A stretch of DNA of 64,000 bases from Planococcus beigongshangi (lineage in GTDB: Bacteria > Bacillota > Bacilli > Bacillales_A > Planococcaceae): positions 124,257 to 188,256 of the forward strand of contig NZ_JADHDU010000001.1 in NCBI RefSeq assembly GCF_016820495.1, written 5' to 3'. The position numbers and the translations under genes were made by a program. Position 1 is the stretch's first letter, and the number at the start of each line of letters is the position of its first letter. Positions 1 through 8,221 of this stretch are shown here, piece after piece. The notes under the pieces were generated by a model. That model did no database searches and had not been told where the DNA came from. It worked only from the letters and a program-made list of their open reading frames with translations.

Positions 1-125
1 AGGCCGAAAAAATCTGGCCGCGCCTGGCTGCTTGCGCTGAGCTAACCCGGTCTCGCTCCGCTTCACCCGGGTGGATTTCAGCCCTTCGCCGGGTCGCCTG
101 GGAGTCTGCGCGGTTTTGCTCCATA
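1..125 (-). repeat. Dispersed intergenic repeat, truncated by the window edge
   Basis: Read on the minus strand, this stretch carries the blocks CGCAGACTCCCAG, GGGCTGAAATCCACCCGGG, GGTTAGCTCAGCGCAAGC. The same blocks occur in the same order at 32432-32577. It therefore belongs to a dispersed non-coding repeat of the kind common between genes in Bacillaceae and Planococcaceae. No open frame here looks like a gene. Stems such as ACCCGG/CCGGGT are visible, so it may be a structured or MITE-like element. The left end lies outside the window. Confidence 0.6.
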
Positions 126-171
126 CCGCGGGAATCCTTCTATAAATGCAATAGACGTTAAAGAAGCCCAC

Positions 172-386
172 TCGGACATTTCGTCCGAGTGGATGCTCAA
201 GACGACATTAAAATTTGAGCAGGCAGCTGGTGCTTCACGTTCTCTGCAGAAGGCGCCCCAGCGTAGGAGCGCCTCTGGACCGGCTGGAGCAATAAGACGA
301 GTGTTCTTCCCGGCTTATTGTGGAAAGTTGGTCCTAAGCGACGGAGCGGCATTTCAACTATTAATCTGAATTTACTTTCTTTCCAG
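172..386. repeat. Long copy of a direct repeat that starts with a strong hairpin
   Basis: It opens with the hairpin ACTCGGAC-ATTTC-GTCCGAGT. A block follows that recurs almost unchanged at 402-490 (contains TTTGAGCAGGCAGCTGGTGC and CTTCACGTTCTCT). It ends in a segment (TATTAATCTGAATTTACTTTC) that has a counterpart at about 519-540. This copy has about 70 bases in the middle that the second copy lacks. No gene is visible. Confidence 0.6.
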
Positions 387-401
387 AAGTGGACCCCAAA
401 G

Positions 402-545
402 GTCACTCGGACATTCCGTCCGAGTGGCTGCTCAAGATGCCATTAAAATTTGAGCAGGCAGCTGGTGCTTCACGTTCTCTACAGAAGGCGACCCCAGTGA
501 AGGAGCGGCCTTTTGATTATTAATCTATATTTATTTTCTTCCCAG
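402..545. repeat. Short copy of the same direct repeat
   Basis: This copy starts with the hairpin ACTCGGAC-ATTCC-GTCCGAGT. It matches 172-260 with only a few substitutions, then jumps to the distal part of the long copy (GGAGCGG, then TATTAATCTATATTTATTTTC). It reads as an internal-deletion version of 172-386. The two copies fill most of the gene-free first 640 bases. Confidence 0.6.
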
Positions 546-600
546 CCCGCCATTACTAATAGTAAAGCAGTTTTGAAAGAAGAAGGGAATAAGCCGATGA

Positions 601-633
601 AAAAAACCTTCCCGCTTATAGGAGCGGGAAGGT
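601..633 (-). terminator. Rho-independent terminator of the M20 peptidase gene
   Basis: The stem ACCTTCCCGC/GCGGGAAGGT has an 8-base loop. On the minus strand it is followed by a run of U (the A-run at 600-606). It lies just past the peptidase stop codon. Confidence 0.85.
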
Positions 634-644
634 GGGATCGTCCA

Positions 645-2021
645 TTATTTCAATGCAGCTGCCTCGAAAAGGTAATCGCTGATGACGCGCAATCCTTTGT
701 CGAAGTTTTCCAGATGGAAATGCTCGTTCGGTGCATGGAAGTTTTCGGATGCCAGGCCGAATCCCATCAGGACGACCGGCAGTTCCAGAATTTCATCGAA
801 TGCGGCAACGATTGGAATCGAACCGCCCATCCGGGTGAATGCAGTCGGCACACCGTATACTTTTTCATATGAACGGCCGGCAGCCTGAATTGCCGGATGG
901 TCGAATGGCGTCAGGAATGGTTTGCCTTTATCGAATTCAGAGATTTCTACTGTCACGCCAGCCGGTTTATGGGCTTCGACATGCGCTTTCAATTTCGCTA
1001 CGATATCATCCGGATCCTGGTCTGGTACGAGGCGGCACGTGATTTTGCTGCTGGCTTCTGCCGGCAGAACCGTTTTGATGCCCTCGCCGGAAAAGCCGCC
1101 GGTGATGCCATTGAGCTCAAGCGTCGGACGGATCCATGTGCGTTCCACAAACGAATAACCCTGCTCGCCGAAATCTTCAGTGATGCCGAGTTCTTTCTTT
1201 TCATTTTCCAGATCGAATTCGAGTGACGCGAATTCTGCACGTTCCGCGTCAGAGACTGGAAGCACATCATCGTAGAACCCTTCGACTTGGATGACGCCTT
1301 CCTTGTCGCGGAAACTTTCCAGGATTTCAACGATTGCATGCAGCGGATTTTGCACAGCGCCGCCGTATAGGCCGGAGTGAAGATCCCCTTTCGGCCCCTT
1401 TACATCGATCTGGATGCCGGCAAGGCCGCGCAGGCCATAGCAGACTGCCGGACGTCCCGGCCCCTGCATGCCAGTATCGGAAATGACGATAAGGTCTGCC
1501 GACAATGCCTCTTTATTTTTTTCGACATATGCCGGAAGACTCGGACTGCCGATTTCTTCTTCTCCTTCAATGATGAATTTCATATTGACCGGAAGTTCAC
1601 CGTTCAGCTGGAGTAAAGCCTCAGCCGCTTTGATGTGCATGAATGTCTGCCCTTTATCGTCGCTCGCCCCGCGTGCATATAATTTATTGTCGCGGACCTG
1701 CGGCTCAAAAGGCGGCGATTCCCATAGGTGCAGCGGGTCTACCGGCTGGACATCGTAATGGCCGTAGACGAGGACAGTCGGTTTGCCTTCTGCGTGAAGC
1801 CAGTCTGCATACACCAGAGGGTGGCCGCCGGTTTCATCAATTTTCACGTTTTCGAGGCCTGCCTTCTCGAAAGCTTTTACCAGCCATTCAGCTGCTGTCT
1901 GCATATCTTCTTTATGCTCAGATAATGAACTGACGGAAGGGATCCGAAGGAAGGATTCCAGTTCTTGCAAATGATCTCCGCGCCGGTCTTGAAAATAACG
2001 TTCAATTTTTTGTGCATCCAT
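645..2021 (-). CDS. M20 family dipeptidase
   Basis: The 458-residue protein is a cytosolic metallopeptidase of the M20 (ArgE/DapE/CPG2/carnosinase) family, expected to split dipeptides with two zinc ions. The first metal motif is VYGHYDVQPVD near residue 89. ARGASDDKGQ near 118 supplies the bridging Asp, and the catalytic glutamates are in IIEGEEEIGSP near 150. DLHSGLYGG marks the dimerisation-domain His, and ENFHAPNEH near the C-terminus gives the last metal ligand. Length fits the family. The start has a good upstream site (AAAGAGG, about 8 bases away). It is a single gene with its own terminator. The exact substrate is not readable from sequence. Confidence 0.9.
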   Translation of the reverse strand: MDAQKIERYFQDRRGDHLQELESFLRIPSVSSLSEHKEDMQTAAEWLVKAFEKAGLENVKIDETGGHPLVYADWLHAEGKPTVLVYGHYDVQPVDPLHLWESPPFEPQVRDNKLYARGASDDKGQTFMHIKAAEALLQLNGELPVNMKFIIEGEEEIGSPSLPAYVEKNKEALSADLIVISDTGMQGPGRPAVCYGLRGLAGIQIDVKGPKGDLHSGLYGGAVQNPLHAIVEILESFRDKEGVIQVEGFYDDVLPVSDAERAEFASLEFDLENEKKELGITEDFGEQGYSFVERTWIRPTLELNGITGGFSGEGIKTVLPAEASSKITCRLVPDQDPDDIVAKLKAHVEAHKPAGVTVEISEFDKGKPFLTPFDHPAIQAAGRSYEKVYGVPTAFTRMGGSIPIVAAFDEILELPVVLMGFGLASENFHAPNEHFHLENFDKGLRVISDYLFEAAALK

Positions 2022-2087
2022 TTTGAAAACCTCTTTTCATAAAGTTTCTGATAATGAAAAAAGTATACCACAATGAAGTTCTGGTTT

Positions 2088-2117
2088 TCGACAGATGGAA
2101 AATCGCTATGATATAAT
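2088..2117 (+). promoter_or_regulatory. Sigma-A-type promoter of the CNNM/CBS protein gene
   Basis: A TCGACA -35 (one mismatch from consensus), an 18-base spacer and a perfect TATAAT -10 lie about 60 bases ahead of the TTG start at 2176. Confidence 0.6.
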
Positions 2118-2175
2118 TATTGGTACGGAAATAGCTCGTAAAAATTTTGTGCATCAGACACTGGAGGAAATAAAT

Positions 2176-3417
2176 TTGTTTATAGCGTTAGCATTATTCT
2201 TGATGATGTCGTTCTTCTTATCGGGAAGCGAAACGGCATTGACGGCGGTTAACAGGATGAAGGTCCATCTTCGCGCGGAGCAGGGCGATGTAAAGTCGCA
2301 GAACCTGCAAAAATTGATTGCGAAGCCGGACCGTATGATCACTACCATATTAATCGGAAATAATATTGCCAACATCATGCTTCCGACGCTTGTCACGATG
2401 ATCGCCATCGACAAAGGTTGGGAAGTCGGTCTTGCTACGGCCATTTTGACGATTGTCCTCATTATATTCGGTGAAGTGCTGCCGAAAACGATTGCGGCAA
2501 CTTTTGCTGATAAAATCGCCTATATTGTGGCGCCTGTCATCAGGGTGCTTGTCTTTGTGCTCCAGCCCCTTACATGGCTGCTTGCACAGTTCACCAATAT
2601 CTTCATCCGCATCATTTCCAAAGGCAGCGTCAAGGAAGCGACGATGACCAAGGAAGAATTGCGGACCATGGTTGATATTGCTTCGACTGAAGGTACTTTT
2701 GAGGAAGATGAATCGGAACGCATCAAGGGAGTCCTGGATTTTCCGCATAAGGACGTTTCGGACGTCATGTCGACACACCGTACGGATGTCGTCGGTATTG
2801 CTCTCGATTCGACTTATGAAGAAGTGCGCGACTTGATCCTGGATTCATCGTATACGCGGTACCCGGTCTATGAAGAAAGTATGGATAATGTCGTCGGGCT
2901 GTTTTATTCGAAAAAACTGATCGAATGGTCCATGAACCCGAATCTGACGTTAAAGGAATTAATGGATAATAACCCATTATTCGTCGTGCAGTCGGTCTCT
3001 GTCGAAAAAGTTTTCAAGCTGATGATGGCCAAGAAGAAACATATGGCCGTCATTTTGGATGAATACGGCGGAACGCTTGGAATCGTGACCCATGAGGATA
3101 TCATCGAAGAAATGATCGGGCAGGATATCGAAGATGAAACAGACGAGGAAGACGACGAACTAGTATTTGAAATAACTGGAAATACATTGTCGTGCCATGG
3201 CCGTCTGGAAATCGAAGACGTCAATGAAATGTTCGAAGTGGAAGTCCCGAACGACCACGATACCATTGCGGGCTTTGTTATGCAGCAGCTTGGCCATGTG
3301 CCGGATGAAGGCGAACAATTCACTTACGAAAATCTTCACGTTGTAGTGAACGAAATGGATCGCAACCGGATTGTGCGTCTGACGATAACGAAAAAAGATG
3401 AGGAAGTGTTTGCTTAA
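2176..3417 (+). CDS. CNNM/CBS-domain transporter-like protein (hemolysin C/CorC family)
   Basis: The predicted 413-residue membrane protein has the CNNM (DUF21) architecture. Three to four helices fill residues ~1-150 (FFLSGSETALTAVNRMK is the family signature). A pair of CBS domains (~190-310) and a small C-terminal CorC/HlyC domain follow. Family members are linked to magnesium or cobalt efflux; the older 'hemolysin' name is not a proven role. A longer frame opens at 2095. TTG at 2176 is preferred because GGAGGA sits 7 bases before it, and because 2095 lies upstream of the -10 at 2112. It is monocistronic and closed by a terminator. Confidence 0.88.
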   Translation: MFIALALFLMMSFFLSGSETALTAVNRMKVHLRAEQGDVKSQNLQKLIAKPDRMITTILIGNNIANIMLPTLVTMIAIDKGWEVGLATAILTIVLIIFGEVLPKTIAATFADKIAYIVAPVIRVLVFVLQPLTWLLAQFTNIFIRIISKGSVKEATMTKEELRTMVDIASTEGTFEEDESERIKGVLDFPHKDVSDVMSTHRTDVVGIALDSTYEEVRDLILDSSYTRYPVYEESMDNVVGLFYSKKLIEWSMNPNLTLKELMDNNPLFVVQSVSVEKVFKLMMAKKKHMAVILDEYGGTLGIVTHEDIIEEMIGQDIEDETDEEDDELVFEITGNTLSCHGRLEIEDVNEMFEVEVPNDHDTIAGFVMQQLGHVPDEGEQFTYENLHVVVNEMDRNRIVRLTITKKDEEVFA

Positions 3418-3445
3418 AACCTGCCATTTGGCAGGTTTTTTGTTT
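3418..3445 (+). terminator. Rho-independent terminator
   Basis: AACCTGCC-ATTT-GGCAGGTT followed by a T-run starts directly after the stop codon at 3417. Confidence 0.85.
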
Positions 3446-3489
3446 CTGTGCCTATATAAGTTGAGCTAAAGAAATAACAGAAATATCAC

Positions 3490-3885
3490 TTCGGTGCTAT
3501 GGACAGTGCAAAGATTATGCTCCACCGCTGCGCTCGTCGCAAAGAGATGACGCAAATTGCATTTAATCGATCTCTTGCCTGTCGGGGCTGAACGGGTGCC
3601 GTCGCATTTCGGTGTCCAGACTCCAACCGGCCAGCTCCGGCGACCCAGCCCCTCGGGTCATAAGCCGGTCCAGCTGCCGTGGCAAAGAGCGCCACTCTGC
3701 TATGCCGTCTTACGCCTGTCAGAGCTTAACGGGTGCCGTCGCTTTTCGGTGTCCAGACTCCAACCGGCCGGCTCCGGCGACCCAGCCCCTCGGGTCATAA
3801 GCCGGTCCAGCTGCCGTGGCAAAGAGCGCCACTCTGCTATTCCGTCTTACGCCTGTCAGAGCTTAACGGGTGCCGTCGCTTTTCT
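3490..3885 (+). repeat. Tandem copies of the structured ~120-137 bp element
   Basis: Two near-identical 137-base units start at 3612 and 3749 (each begins GTGTCCAGACTCC and ends near GCCGTCGC). A degenerate unit at about 3490-3611 precedes them. Each full unit has an inner hairpin GTGGC-AAAGAGC-GCCAC. They are related to the elements at 10803, 27099 and 44293. Open frames through this block only reflect the repeat and are not annotated as genes. Confidence 0.8.
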
Positions 3886-3989
3886 ATACATTACAACAAT
3901 GTAAGCTAAATGAAAGCGGGAGCGATAGAGTGAAAGGTTCTTTTCGGGCACAATAAGGGTAACAAGAAAAGCGGACGGAGGAACCCTTC

Positions 3990-4526
3990 ATGGAAAGTTT
4001 ATATACAGAGTACAATCGTTACATCTATCATCTATGCTTGAAGCTGACACGCAATAAAGTGGAAGCGGAAGACCTTATGCAGGAAGTTTGGTTAAAAGTG
4101 GTGCGCTATGAGTCTTCCATCAAAGATGTGGATCATGTGAAAGCGTGGCTGACGACAATTTGTATGAATACTTTCCGTGACCGGTACCGGAAAAATGTGA
4201 GACGCAGCAAGCATGTACAACAGCAGCCGGAAGGACTGGATATTTCCCTTCTCGATTTGATCCCATCAGATAATGCAGGTGCGCCTGAACTGCTGGAGCA
4301 GCAGGATGTTTCAGAACTGCTGCAGAACAAAATTTCACAGCTGGATTCGATCTACCGGACGACGATCGTTTATTTCTATGTCCACCAATTGTCATTGATC
4401 GAAATTTCGGAAGCGATGAAAGTGTCGATCGGCACAGTCAAATCCCGCCTGTTCCGCGGCAAACAGCGTTTGAAAGACCTGTTGCTGGAAGATGTGCAGA
4501 CGCGGGAATATGTGCTGCCGGCATAA
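3990..4526 (+). CDS. ECF-type RNA polymerase sigma factor
   Basis: This 178-residue protein has the two-domain layout of extracytoplasmic-function sigma factors. Region 2 is at ~10-80 (EAEDLMQEVWLKV for core binding, then AWLTTICMNTFRDRYRK). Region 4 is at ~110-165 with a helix-turn-helix (IEISEAMKVSIGTVKSRLFRGK). The ATG follows GGAGGA by 8 bases. No anti-sigma factor gene lies next to it, which is unusual because most ECF factors are paired with one. It is followed by a terminator and then a phospholipase D-like gene. Its stimulus and regulon cannot be read from this window. Confidence 0.88.
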   Translation: MESLYTEYNRYIYHLCLKLTRNKVEAEDLMQEVWLKVVRYESSIKDVDHVKAWLTTICMNTFRDRYRKNVRRSKHVQQQPEGLDISLLDLIPSDNAGAPELLEQQDVSELLQNKISQLDSIYRTTIVYFYVHQLSLIEISEAMKVSIGTVKSRLFRGKQRLKDLLLEDVQTREYVLPA

Positions 4527-4559
4527 TCCGGAAATTTTTCTTCTATATAATACGATACA

Positions 4560-4588
4560 AAGCATGCCGGAACTCCGGCATGCTTTTT
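4560..4588 (+). terminator. Rho-independent terminator after the sigma factor gene
   Basis: AAGCATGCCGG-AACT-CCGGCATGCTT followed by T residues. Confidence 0.85.
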
Positions 4589-4699
4589 GATGATATTCAT
4601 TAATCTCCATATTTATTACAGGAAAAAATTTATGGATAATTTTTAAAGAAATAATTCTTCATCTGCAGTAAGATGAGAAGGGACGGGGGAGAATTCTGG

Positions 4700-6151
4700 A
4701 TGAAAAGACGAGTGAGCAATTGGAGTAAGCGAAAAAGGATCATCATGGGAATTATTGGCGTGTTTGCCATACTTTATATCGGTGTCATCGTTTGGCACAC
4801 CTTTAAACCGTTGCCTGCGGGTCTCGACTACGCCGGCGAGCTTCACGAGGTGGAGACGGTCGAAATGATTTACGATTTGTCCTATGCACAAAACCAGAAA
4901 GGGACAAACCTGAAGCATGAGCTGCGTATTTTCGATGAAATCTATACGATGATCGAAGAAGCGGAGGAATTTGTGGTCCTTGATTTATTCCTCTTTGACA
5001 ATTACAACGATCAGGACACGGATTTTCCGGCGGTGGCAGAAACACTGACGGATAAATTATTGGAAAAGAAAAAGGAAGATCCTGATTTTCCGATTTATTT
5101 CATAACAGATCCATTGAATTTGGGTTATGGTTCCTATGAAAACCAGCTGCTCGGCTCCATGGAAGATGAAGGGATCGAAGTGATCGTGACGGACCTTGAT
5201 AAGCTGCGGGACTCAACGCCGCTGTATTCAGGCCTGTACCGCGTCGTGTTCCAGTGGTTTGATGCTGGCGGCAAAGGCTGGCTGCCGAATGGCATGTCGA
5301 GTGATGCCCCGAAACTCACTTTGTCGTCTTATTTGAAGATGATGAACATCAAAGCGAATCACCGGAAAGCGGTCATTACGGATAAAGAGGCGATCATCAG
5401 TTCCGCCAATCCGCATAATGCCAGCGGTCTGCACGGCAATATGGCCTTTAAAGTGAGCGGGCCGGTGCTGAACGATATGCTGGAATCGGAGGAAGCCGTG
5501 TCGGCGTTTTCCGGCGGTCCGGAATTGCCGCGGGTTGAAGTGGAAGAGCAGAACGGGAAATATCAGGTTCAATATGTAACCGAAAAGAAAGTGCTTGATA
5601 CGCTGCTAGCTGATATTGCTGAAACGGAGAAAGGCGACGACATCTATTTGGCGATGTTCTATGTCGCGGATAGTGATATCGTCGATGCCCTTACCGATGC
5701 CGCCAACCGTGGAGTAAATGTCAAGATGGTGCTCGACCCGAACCAAAATGCCTTCGGGAATGAAAAGACGGGCTTGCCGAACCGTCCGGTTGTCAATGAG
5801 ATGCTTGAGAACTCTGGCGGAAAAATCGATGTCCGCTGGTATAACACTGTAGTCGGCCAGTTCCATACCAAATCCATCATGATCAAAACCGCTGAAGAAA
5901 GCTATATTTCAGGAGGCGCTGCGAATTACACGGAACGTGCCTTCCAAAATTATAACCTGGAAAACAATATCCGCATTATAGCACCGAATGACAGTGAACT
6001 TGTCAGTGACATGGATGCTTATTTTGATCGGATCTGGAATAACGAAGATGCCCTGTACACACTGGAAACCGATGCTTATCAGGATACATTCAGTTTTTGG
6101 CAGCGGGGGATCTATGGTTTCCAGAAAATATTTAAGTTGACTACCTATTAA
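4700..6151 (+). CDS. Membrane-anchored phospholipase D-like protein
   Basis: The 483-residue protein has one N-terminal membrane helix (residues ~12-32, after a basic stretch), then two phospholipase D domains. The first catalytic motif is complete: NHRKAVITD near residue 222. In the second, QFHTKSIMIK near 390, the Asp of HxK(x)4D is replaced by Lys. It resembles cardiolipin-synthase/PLD-family proteins, which act on phosphatidyl groups at the membrane. Because the second motif is altered, activity and substrate are uncertain. ATG 4700 is chosen over 4673 because GGGGGAG lies 8 bases before it. It ends at a terminator shared with the convergent ABC-F gene. Confidence 0.82.
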   Translation: MKRRVSNWSKRKRIIMGIIGVFAILYIGVIVWHTFKPLPAGLDYAGELHEVETVEMIYDLSYAQNQKGTNLKHELRIFDEIYTMIEEAEEFVVLDLFLFDNYNDQDTDFPAVAETLTDKLLEKKKEDPDFPIYFITDPLNLGYGSYENQLLGSMEDEGIEVIVTDLDKLRDSTPLYSGLYRVVFQWFDAGGKGWLPNGMSSDAPKLTLSSYLKMMNIKANHRKAVITDKEAIISSANPHNASGLHGNMAFKVSGPVLNDMLESEEAVSAFSGGPELPRVEVEEQNGKYQVQYVTEKKVLDTLLADIAETEKGDDIYLAMFYVADSDIVDALTDAANRGVNVKMVLDPNQNAFGNEKTGLPNRPVVNEMLENSGGKIDVRWYNTVVGQFHTKSIMIKTAEESYISGGAANYTERAFQNYNLENNIRIIAPNDSELVSDMDAYFDRIWNNEDALYTLETDAYQDTFSFWQRGIYGFQKIFKLTTY

Positions 6152-6156
6152 AGGAA

Positions 6157-6195
6157 AAAAGGTCTCTACCCGTTTTTCGGGAAGAGACCTTTTGC
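6157..6195. terminator. Bidirectional terminator between convergent genes
   Basis: AAAAGGTCTCT pairs with AGAGACCTTTT, with A-rich and T-rich flanks. It serves the phospholipase-like gene on the plus strand and the ABC-F gene on the minus strand. Confidence 0.85.
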
Positions 6196-6198
6196 GTC

Positions 6199-7764
6199 TT
6201 ATTTAATCTGCGGCGTCTGGCCGGCAGAAATCCATTTTTCAACGTTCCATACTTTTGTTGCAAGTCCTTCGTAAAATTCAGGTTCATGGCTGACAAGGAC
6301 AATCGTTCCTTTGTAAGCCTGCATCGCACGTTTCAATTCCGCTTTCGCATCAATATCCAAATGGTTTGTCGGCTCATCGAACAAGAGCCAATTGCTTTCT
6401 TCAAGCATCAGTTTGCACAAACGGACTTTCGCCTGTTCGCCACCGCTCAATTGGCTCATTGAACGGGAAATGTGTTCGTTTTTCAAGCCCGTGCGCGCTA
6501 ATGCCCCGCGCACCTGTCCTTGATCCATGCTTGGATAGGCGGACCAGATTTCATCTAAAGGGGTATGTGAGGGTGCTTTGACTTCCTGTTCAAAATAACT
6601 TGGCGTCAAATATTCACCGCGGATGACTTCGCCGTCGAGCGGTTTGATCTTGCCGAGCATCGTTTTCAACAGGGTCGATTTACCGACGCCGTTCATGCCG
6701 ACAAGCGCGATTTTCTCGCCGCGTTCAATCATGAATGACAACGGCGGCATCAATGGCTTATCGTAACCGATCGAAAGGGATTCCGCTTCCACTACATAGC
6801 GGCTCGGACTGCGTGTTTCCTTGAAACCGAATTGCGGTTTCGCAGCCACTTCAGGCTTATCGATGCGGTCCATCCGGTCGAGCAGTTTCTGGCGTGACTT
6901 CGCGCGTCCTGTCGTCGAGGCGCGTGCTTTGTTTTTGGCAATGAACGTTTCGGTTTTCTTGATCATTTCCGCCTGCTTTTCATAAGCATCGAGGTGCTGC
7001 TGTTTTGCAAGCTCCGCAAGTTCCACGAATTTCTCGTACGTGGCCGTATAACGTGACAGACGTGAGAATTCCAGGTGGAAAATGACATCCGTCACCGAAC
7101 TCATGAATTCCGTATCATGCGAAATCAGCAGGAAAGCATGCGGATAATTTTTCAGATAGTTTACGAGCCACTGAATATGCTCTTCATCCAGATAGTTGGT
7201 CGGCTCATCCAGCAGGAGCACTTTCGGTTTCTCCAGCAGCAGTTTCGCCAAGAGCAGTTTTGTGCGCTGTCCGCCGGATAACGCTTCAACCGGACGCTCC
7301 AGCCCGATGGCATCCAGGCCAAGGCCGCGTGCGATCTCTTCGATTTTCACATCGAGCGTATAGAAATCACCGGCATCAAGTGCATCCTGGGCTTCTGCCA
7401 TATCTTCCATCAGCGCCTCAAGATCTGCGTCCGGATCGCCCATTTTCATGGCGATTTCATTTAATTCTTCTTCTTTTTTATACAGGGGCAGGAAAGCATC
7501 CTGCAGCGTTTCACGGATTGTGCGTCCCGGTGTCAGCTGCGTATGCTGATCCAGGTAGCCGTAATGCGTTTTCGGCTGCCACTCGACCCGGCCGGCGTCG
7601 TGGATCAGTTTGCCCGTCAAAATATTCATCATTGTCGATTTGCCGACACCGTTTGCGCCGACAAGTCCGACATGTTCGCCTTCAACCAGACGGAACGACA
7701 CATCGCTGAACAATGTGCGGTCTCCGAATGTATGGCTTAGATTTTCTACTGTCAATAAACTCAT
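6199..7764 (-). CDS. ABC-F family ATPase (ribosome-associated, YfmM-like)
   Basis: The 521-residue protein has two ATP-binding cassettes and no membrane segments, typical of the ABC-F class acting on ribosomes. Cassette 1 has Walker A GANGVGKST (~36), signature LSGGQR (~160) and Walker B VLLLDEPTN. A charged linker (~240-300) joins them. Cassette 2 has GMNGVGKST (~355), LSGGEQ (~440) and LLFDEPTNHLD. The N-terminal sequence closely resembles B. subtilis YfmM from memory. A good AGGAG site precedes the ATG. Whether it is a translation factor or gives antibiotic protection cannot be decided; the linker is not obviously of the long antibiotic-resistance type. Confidence 0.9.
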   Translation of the reverse strand: MSLLTVENLSHTFGDRTLFSDVSFRLVEGEHVGLVGANGVGKSTMMNILTGKLIHDAGRVEWQPKTHYGYLDQHTQLTPGRTIRETLQDAFLPLYKKEEELNEIAMKMGDPDADLEALMEDMAEAQDALDAGDFYTLDVKIEEIARGLGLDAIGLERPVEALSGGQRTKLLLAKLLLEKPKVLLLDEPTNYLDEEHIQWLVNYLKNYPHAFLLISHDTEFMSSVTDVIFHLEFSRLSRYTATYEKFVELAELAKQQHLDAYEKQAEMIKKTETFIAKNKARASTTGRAKSRQKLLDRMDRIDKPEVAAKPQFGFKETRSPSRYVVEAESLSIGYDKPLMPPLSFMIERGEKIALVGMNGVGKSTLLKTMLGKIKPLDGEVIRGEYLTPSYFEQEVKAPSHTPLDEIWSAYPSMDQGQVRGALARTGLKNEHISRSMSQLSGGEQAKVRLCKLMLEESNWLLFDEPTNHLDIDAKAELKRAMQAYKGTIVLVSHEPEFYEGLATKVWNVEKWISAGQTPQIK

Positions 7765-7888
7765 TAAATAATTCCTCCATTATATAGCTGGAAAGTCCGT
7801 TCCTATCAGACTGTCCTTACTAATCGGTAATCCGTAATCCTGTATCAATTCCGAATGCGTATCTGGCGGGGCATCCGGGAAAACACTC

Positions 7889-7917
7889 AAAAAAAAACCG
7901 CGGCTACAAATCCGCGA
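7889..7917 (-). terminator. Terminator overlapping the end of the small coiled-coil gene
   Basis: On the minus strand, CGCGG-ATTTGTAG-CCGCG is followed by nine U residues. The loop contains the TAG stop of the gene at 7904. Confidence 0.8.
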
Positions 7918-8086
7918 GTTTTTGGTTTAATTCCGCTAATTGCTGTTCCATCCGTTCAAGACGCTGTTCCGCTTTCTCCACCATTTTGGCGTGTCCGGTC
8001 GTTTCCAATTTCTCGATGTCGCCCTGGTGGCGCACATAATCCATTTTCAATTCTGCAATCTGATATTCAATTTCCTGCCTGTTCAC
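7904..8086 (-). CDS. Small coiled-coil protein (SE1832-like)
   Basis: A 60-residue, highly charged, almost wholly helical protein with regular Leu/Ile/Met spacing (EYQIAELKMDYV near the start, RMEQQLAELNQKL near the end), consistent with a short coiled coil. It resembles the uncharacterised SE1832 family of staphylococci and bacilli. It has its own terminator, in which the stop codon forms part of the hairpin loop. No biochemical function is known. Confidence 0.65.
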   Translation of the reverse strand: MNRQEIEYQIAELKMDYVRHQGDIEKLETTGHAKMVEKAEQRLERMEQQLAELNQKLADL

Positions 8087-8182
8087 ATGATCACCCGCAT
8101 TTTTCCTTCATTATAGCATAAATCCATGAGATTAAAATCATTTCGACTGGCATACCGCTTTTAATTGAGGGAATAAAACACG

Positions 8183-8212
8183 TATAATGTTTTGAGAATA
8201 TCCAAAAGGAGG
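8183..8212 (+). promoter_or_regulatory. -10 box and ribosome binding site that constrain the antiporter start
   Basis: A perfect TATAAT at 8183-8188 implies transcription from about 8195. A strong AAAAGGAGG follows at 8204-8212. The TTG at 8192 would lie at or before the transcript start, so translation must begin after the AGGAGG. Confidence 0.55.
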
Positions 8213-8221
8213 CGAAGGCCG

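Noticed and set aside
645-1933. Several plus-strand frames within the M20 peptidase gene
   Set aside because: They are antisense shadows of a gene with complete catalytic motifs.
3557-3904. Open frame across the 137-bp repeats
   Set aside because: Its sequence is only the translated repeat, with no start signal and no family resemblance.
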